A stretch of 7,961 nucleotides of DNA, from contig DMNE01000389.1 in assembly GCA_003453735.1 (NCBI GenBank), positions 1 to 7,961 on the forward strand. The letters are read 5' to 3'. How positions within the stretch are numbered: the stretch's first letter is position 1; each line of letters opens with the position of its first letter. Shown in pieces: positions 5,866 to 7,961 of the stretch. The notes beneath the pieces are model-generated. The model saw only the letters and a program-made list of their open reading frames with translations. It was not told the origin of the DNA and made no database searches. Both the position numbers and the translations under genes were made by a program. This DNA comes from Nitrospiraceae bacterium (GTDB taxonomy: Bacteria > Nitrospirota > Thermodesulfovibrionia > Thermodesulfovibrionales > UBA9159).

Positions 5866-6848
5866 TGAGTGATAACCTGAATGATCTTCTCTTTGCATTT
5901 ATCCAACACATGAAGGCAAGGAACTATGCAAAGGCTACTCTGACCGGCTACAGCCGGTGTCTCAGGCAGTTCATTGAATATCTCAGGGACAACGATATCA
6001 CCGATGCCAAGCGGGTCACTCGTGACACCCTTGCCTTTTACCAGGCGACGCTTATGGAGCTTAAAGCAGCAGGAACAAACACCATCGCCACCGTCTCGAT
6101 CAAAATACGGGCAATAAAGCGATTCTTCGAATACATGGAAAGCAGTAACCATATCCTCATCAATCCCGCGGAGCATATCAAAGAGCCAAAGAAAGAAACG
6201 CGGCTGCCCAGGGCAGTGCTTACCGAGGAGGAGGCAAGAAAGGTCCTCGAAGCCCCGAACCTCTCCACCCTGACCGGCATCCGTGACAGGACAATCATGG
6301 AGGTCTTCTATGGAACAGGAATAAGGCTTGAGGAACTGGTCAAGCTCACCATCTTCGATTGTGACCTGCAGGGCGGCCTGCTCAGAGTGAACAAAGGCAA
6401 GTTCATGAAAGACCGTGTGGTTCCCTTGGGCAGACACGCAGTCAGATTCCTCAAAGAATATATCACACGCATTCGGCCCCTGCACACAAAAAACAACAAA
6501 GCAATCCGCAGCCTCTTTGTAAGCCAATCCGGACATCCCATTACCTGGCAGGTAATCGGAAAGATGGTCAGCCGCTACGGAAGGCAGGCTAAAATACAAA
6601 AGAGAGTCACCCCGCACATATTCAGGCATACCTTTGCCACCCAGCTTGTCAAAAACGGCGCTGACATCACGGCAGTCAGAAAGATGCTCGGCCACTCACA
6701 CCTGAGCGTCACCCAGATATACACAAGAGTCGCCGCTATAGATGTGAAGAAGACCCACAGGCAGAGCCATCCCAGGGAGAAAGACAAGACTGATAGAGAC
6801 GTGAAGCCTGAGGTGCAAGGATACTTCAACGTTAGTGATGAAACGTGA
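5865..6848 (+). CDS. XerC/D-like tyrosine recombinase, first of a pair
   Basis: A 327-residue integrase. Residues ~5-105 form the SAM-like core-binding N-domain (FIQHMKARNYAKATLTGYSR...), and ~115-300 the catalytic domain. The full active-site set is visible: R154 (GTGIRLEEL), K179 (GKF), H251 and R254 (HIFRHTFAT), H277 (LGHSH) and nucleophile Y286 (TQIYTRV). A C-terminal SHPREKD motif is shared with the next gene. It would cut and rejoin DNA through a 3'-phosphotyrosine. I prefer the ATG at 5865 over the TTG at 5862; AGAGG lies 6 nt upstream. After HPREKD there is an extra tail of ~21 residues, absent from its partner. It probably acts together with the second recombinase at the element's attachment site. 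It looks intact. Confidence 0.93.
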   Translation: MSDNLNDLLFAFIQHMKARNYAKATLTGYSRCLRQFIEYLRDNDITDAKRVTRDTLAFYQATLMELKAAGTNTIATVSIKIRAIKRFFEYMESSNHILINPAEHIKEPKKETRLPRAVLTEEEARKVLEAPNLSTLTGIRDRTIMEVFYGTGIRLEELVKLTIFDCDLQGGLLRVNKGKFMKDRVVPLGRHAVRFLKEYITRIRPLHTKNNKAIRSLFVSQSGHPITWQVIGKMVSRYGRQAKIQKRVTPHIFRHTFATQLVKNGADITAVRKMLGHSHLSVTQIYTRVAAIDVKKTHRQSHPREKDKTDRDVKPEVQGYFNVSDET

Positions 6849-7771
6849 TGGAGACATTCAGGGACAAATTCTGCGATCATCTTGTTGCTTTGAACTACGC
6901 AAAGAAGACCGTCAAGGGCTATGCCTTCTATCTTAACCGCTTCTTTGCCTGGTGCAGAGGAAACGGAATCGGAGAATTGGCCGCAGCCACCAGAGATGCA
7001 ATAAGAGATTACCAGACGTATCTCTTTGAAGAGATCAATCCGAACACCGGACAGCCCAACGCAGTCACGTATCAAAACATAAGCCTCAGAGCCGTCAAAA
7101 CCTTCTTTCGCTTCCTCTCAGAAACCGACTACCTTGTCAGCGATCCGGCAAAGAGTATCTCTTATGCCAGAGAGCCGCAGCGACTGCCGCGCTCGATCCT
7201 CACACAAGCGGAAATGAAAAGGCTCCTTGCAGCGCCCAATACAAAGACAGTCCTGGGCTACAGAGACAGGACAATCCTCGAAGTCCTATACTCAACCGGA
7301 ATCAGAAAAGAAGAGCTTAATAATATCCTCATAACCGATGTTGATTACAATGACGGAATAATCCGCATCAACCAGGGCAAGGGAAAGAAAGACCGCGTAG
7401 TTCCTATCGGAAAAATCGCCTGCCGCTATCTTGAAAACTATATTAAGGCCGTGCGGCCGTCGTTGATCAGGGACCCTTACAACAATCATCTGTTTCTCTC
7501 TCTCAAGGGGAGTAAACTGTCAAAGAACATGGTATGGACAATTGTCAAAAATTGCGTAAAAAAAGCGAAGATCAAAAAGACAGTATCGCCGCACACCTTC
7601 AGACATACTTGTGCAACCTTGATGCTCAGGAACAATGCCAACGTACGGCATATCCAGGAGCTCCTGGGCCACGCCTCGCTTGACTCAACACAGGTCTATG
7701 CAAGAGTGAGCATTGTCGATCTGAAAGCAATCCACGCCCGCTGCCATCCCAGGGAGAAGGACAACGAATAG
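6848..7771 (+). CDS. XerC/D-like tyrosine recombinase, second of a pair
   Basis: A 307-residue integrase with the same architecture and clear similarity to the preceding gene product (RDRTILEVLYSTGIRKEEL against RDRTIMEVFYGTGIRLEEL), so the two are paralogues. Active-site residues: R153, K178 (QGKGKKDRVVP), H249 and R252 (HTFRHTCAT), H275 (LGHAS), Y284 (TQVYARV), ending in CHPREKD. The ATG at 6848 shares its A with the TGA of the first recombinase; a GTG at 6845 is the alternative. There is no good independent ribosome site, so translation is probably coupled, keeping the two proteins at fixed ratio. By analogy with XerC/XerD a heteromeric recombinase is likely, but each could act alone. Confidence 0.93.
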   Translation: METFRDKFCDHLVALNYAKKTVKGYAFYLNRFFAWCRGNGIGELAAATRDAIRDYQTYLFEEINPNTGQPNAVTYQNISLRAVKTFFRFLSETDYLVSDPAKSISYAREPQRLPRSILTQAEMKRLLAAPNTKTVLGYRDRTILEVLYSTGIRKEELNNILITDVDYNDGIIRINQGKGKKDRVVPIGKIACRYLENYIKAVRPSLIRDPYNNHLFLSLKGSKLSKNMVWTIVKNCVKKAKIKKTVSPHTFRHTCATLMLRNNANVRHIQELLGHASLDSTQVYARVSIVDLKAIHARCHPREKDNE

Positions 7772-7787
7772 GTGCGGAAGGGGCACC
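7771..7787 (+). terminator. weak hairpin after the recombinase operon
   Basis: GGTGC (7771-7775) and GCACC (7783-7787) can form a 5-bp stem with a 7-nt loop that begins at the last base of the stop codon. A loosely T-rich stretch (TTGAATTATTTTCTTCTTT) follows. It is short, so termination is only a possibility. Confidence 0.3.
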
Positions 7788-7961
7788 CTTGAATTATTTT
7801 CTTCTTTAACCGCCTCCTCAGAAGCTCTACAATCGATTATCGGAAGTGAAGACGATGTTTGTTATATAGCCATTTCAATCTTAAAATGTTATCATTCCCG
7901 GACAAGCGGCGCTGCCTTTTACGGGTACGATATTTCAAAAAGGAGCCGAAAATCATCACTG
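7772..7961 (+). other. right-edge region with a start-less open frame
   Basis: No gene can be assigned. One plus-strand frame is open from 7725 to the window edge without any ATG, GTG or TTG. Past the recombinase stop it reads protein-like (TASSEALQSIIGSEDDVCYIA, then GAAFYGYD in frame). It might be the remnant of a gene that lost its start, or chance. An AGGAG at 7941-7945 has no start codon at a fitting distance within the window. Confidence 0.25.

Noticed and set aside
5733..6695. 320-codon minus-strand open frame opposite the first recombinase
   Set aside because: It lies antisense to a complete tyrosine recombinase with all catalytic residues; its product is Cys-rich with no domain, so it is a shadow frame.
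6575..7075. 166-codon minus-strand open frame across the recombinase junction
   Set aside because: Antisense to both recombinases, with no recognisable domain or context.
1..7961. tRNA, rRNA or riboswitch
   Set aside because: No cloverleaf, rRNA-like segment or known riboswitch core was noticed by eye; a covariance-model scan would be needed to exclude small RNAs.

Overview
The window comes from an accessory region of a bacterial genome and looks like part of an integrative or replicating mobile element next to a polymorphic-toxin locus. Base composition is roughly balanced, but the TPR gene at 587-1198 is visibly richer in A and T than its surroundings. The Shine-Dalgarno sites are strong and of standard bacterial type. 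The Rhs core, the primase-ATPase and the paired recombinases would fit an environmental Gram-negative such as Nitrospirota or Desulfobacterota. That placement is only an impression, because no marker gene is present.

Layout from left to right. (1) 1-402 is the 3' end of an Rhs/YD-repeat gene: the end of the conserved core with its cleavage-type motif, then an unrecognised tip of about 100 residues. (2) 403-586 is an intergenic stretch with a perfect 12-bp hairpin. (3) 587-1198 encodes a membrane-anchored TPR protein, a candidate immunity or accessory partner of the Rhs tip. (4) 1199-1418 holds a near-perfect 23-bp palindrome with a third copy of its half-site. (5) 2288-1419 on the minus strand is a tightly packed three-gene operon: XRE regulator, small antitoxin-like protein, RelE/ParE-like toxin. 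(6) 2289-2484 is a divergent control region with a strong plus-strand promoter and a dyad placed like an operator on it. (7) 2485-5654 is a plus-strand operon: a small DUF5659-like protein, a 927-residue CHC2 zinc finger/TOPRIM primase fused to a P-loop ATPase, and a 68-residue unknown protein. (8) 5655-5864 carries six TTGGAGGG-type repeats spaced in near-multiples of 11 bp, the last overlapping a possible promoter. (9) 5865-7771 encodes two adjacent complete tyrosine recombinases. (10) 7772-7961 has no assignable gene, only a reading frame without a start that is open to the window edge.

How the genes may work together (inference): the primase-ATPase would replicate the element and the recombinase pair would move or resolve it. 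The toxin-antitoxin operon would stabilise it, and its XRE regulator could also control the replication operon through the shared divergent region. The Rhs/TPR pair would be neighbouring or cargo competition functions. No relaxase, conjugation gene, phage structural gene, rRNA, tRNA or CRISPR array was seen, so the type of element stays open.
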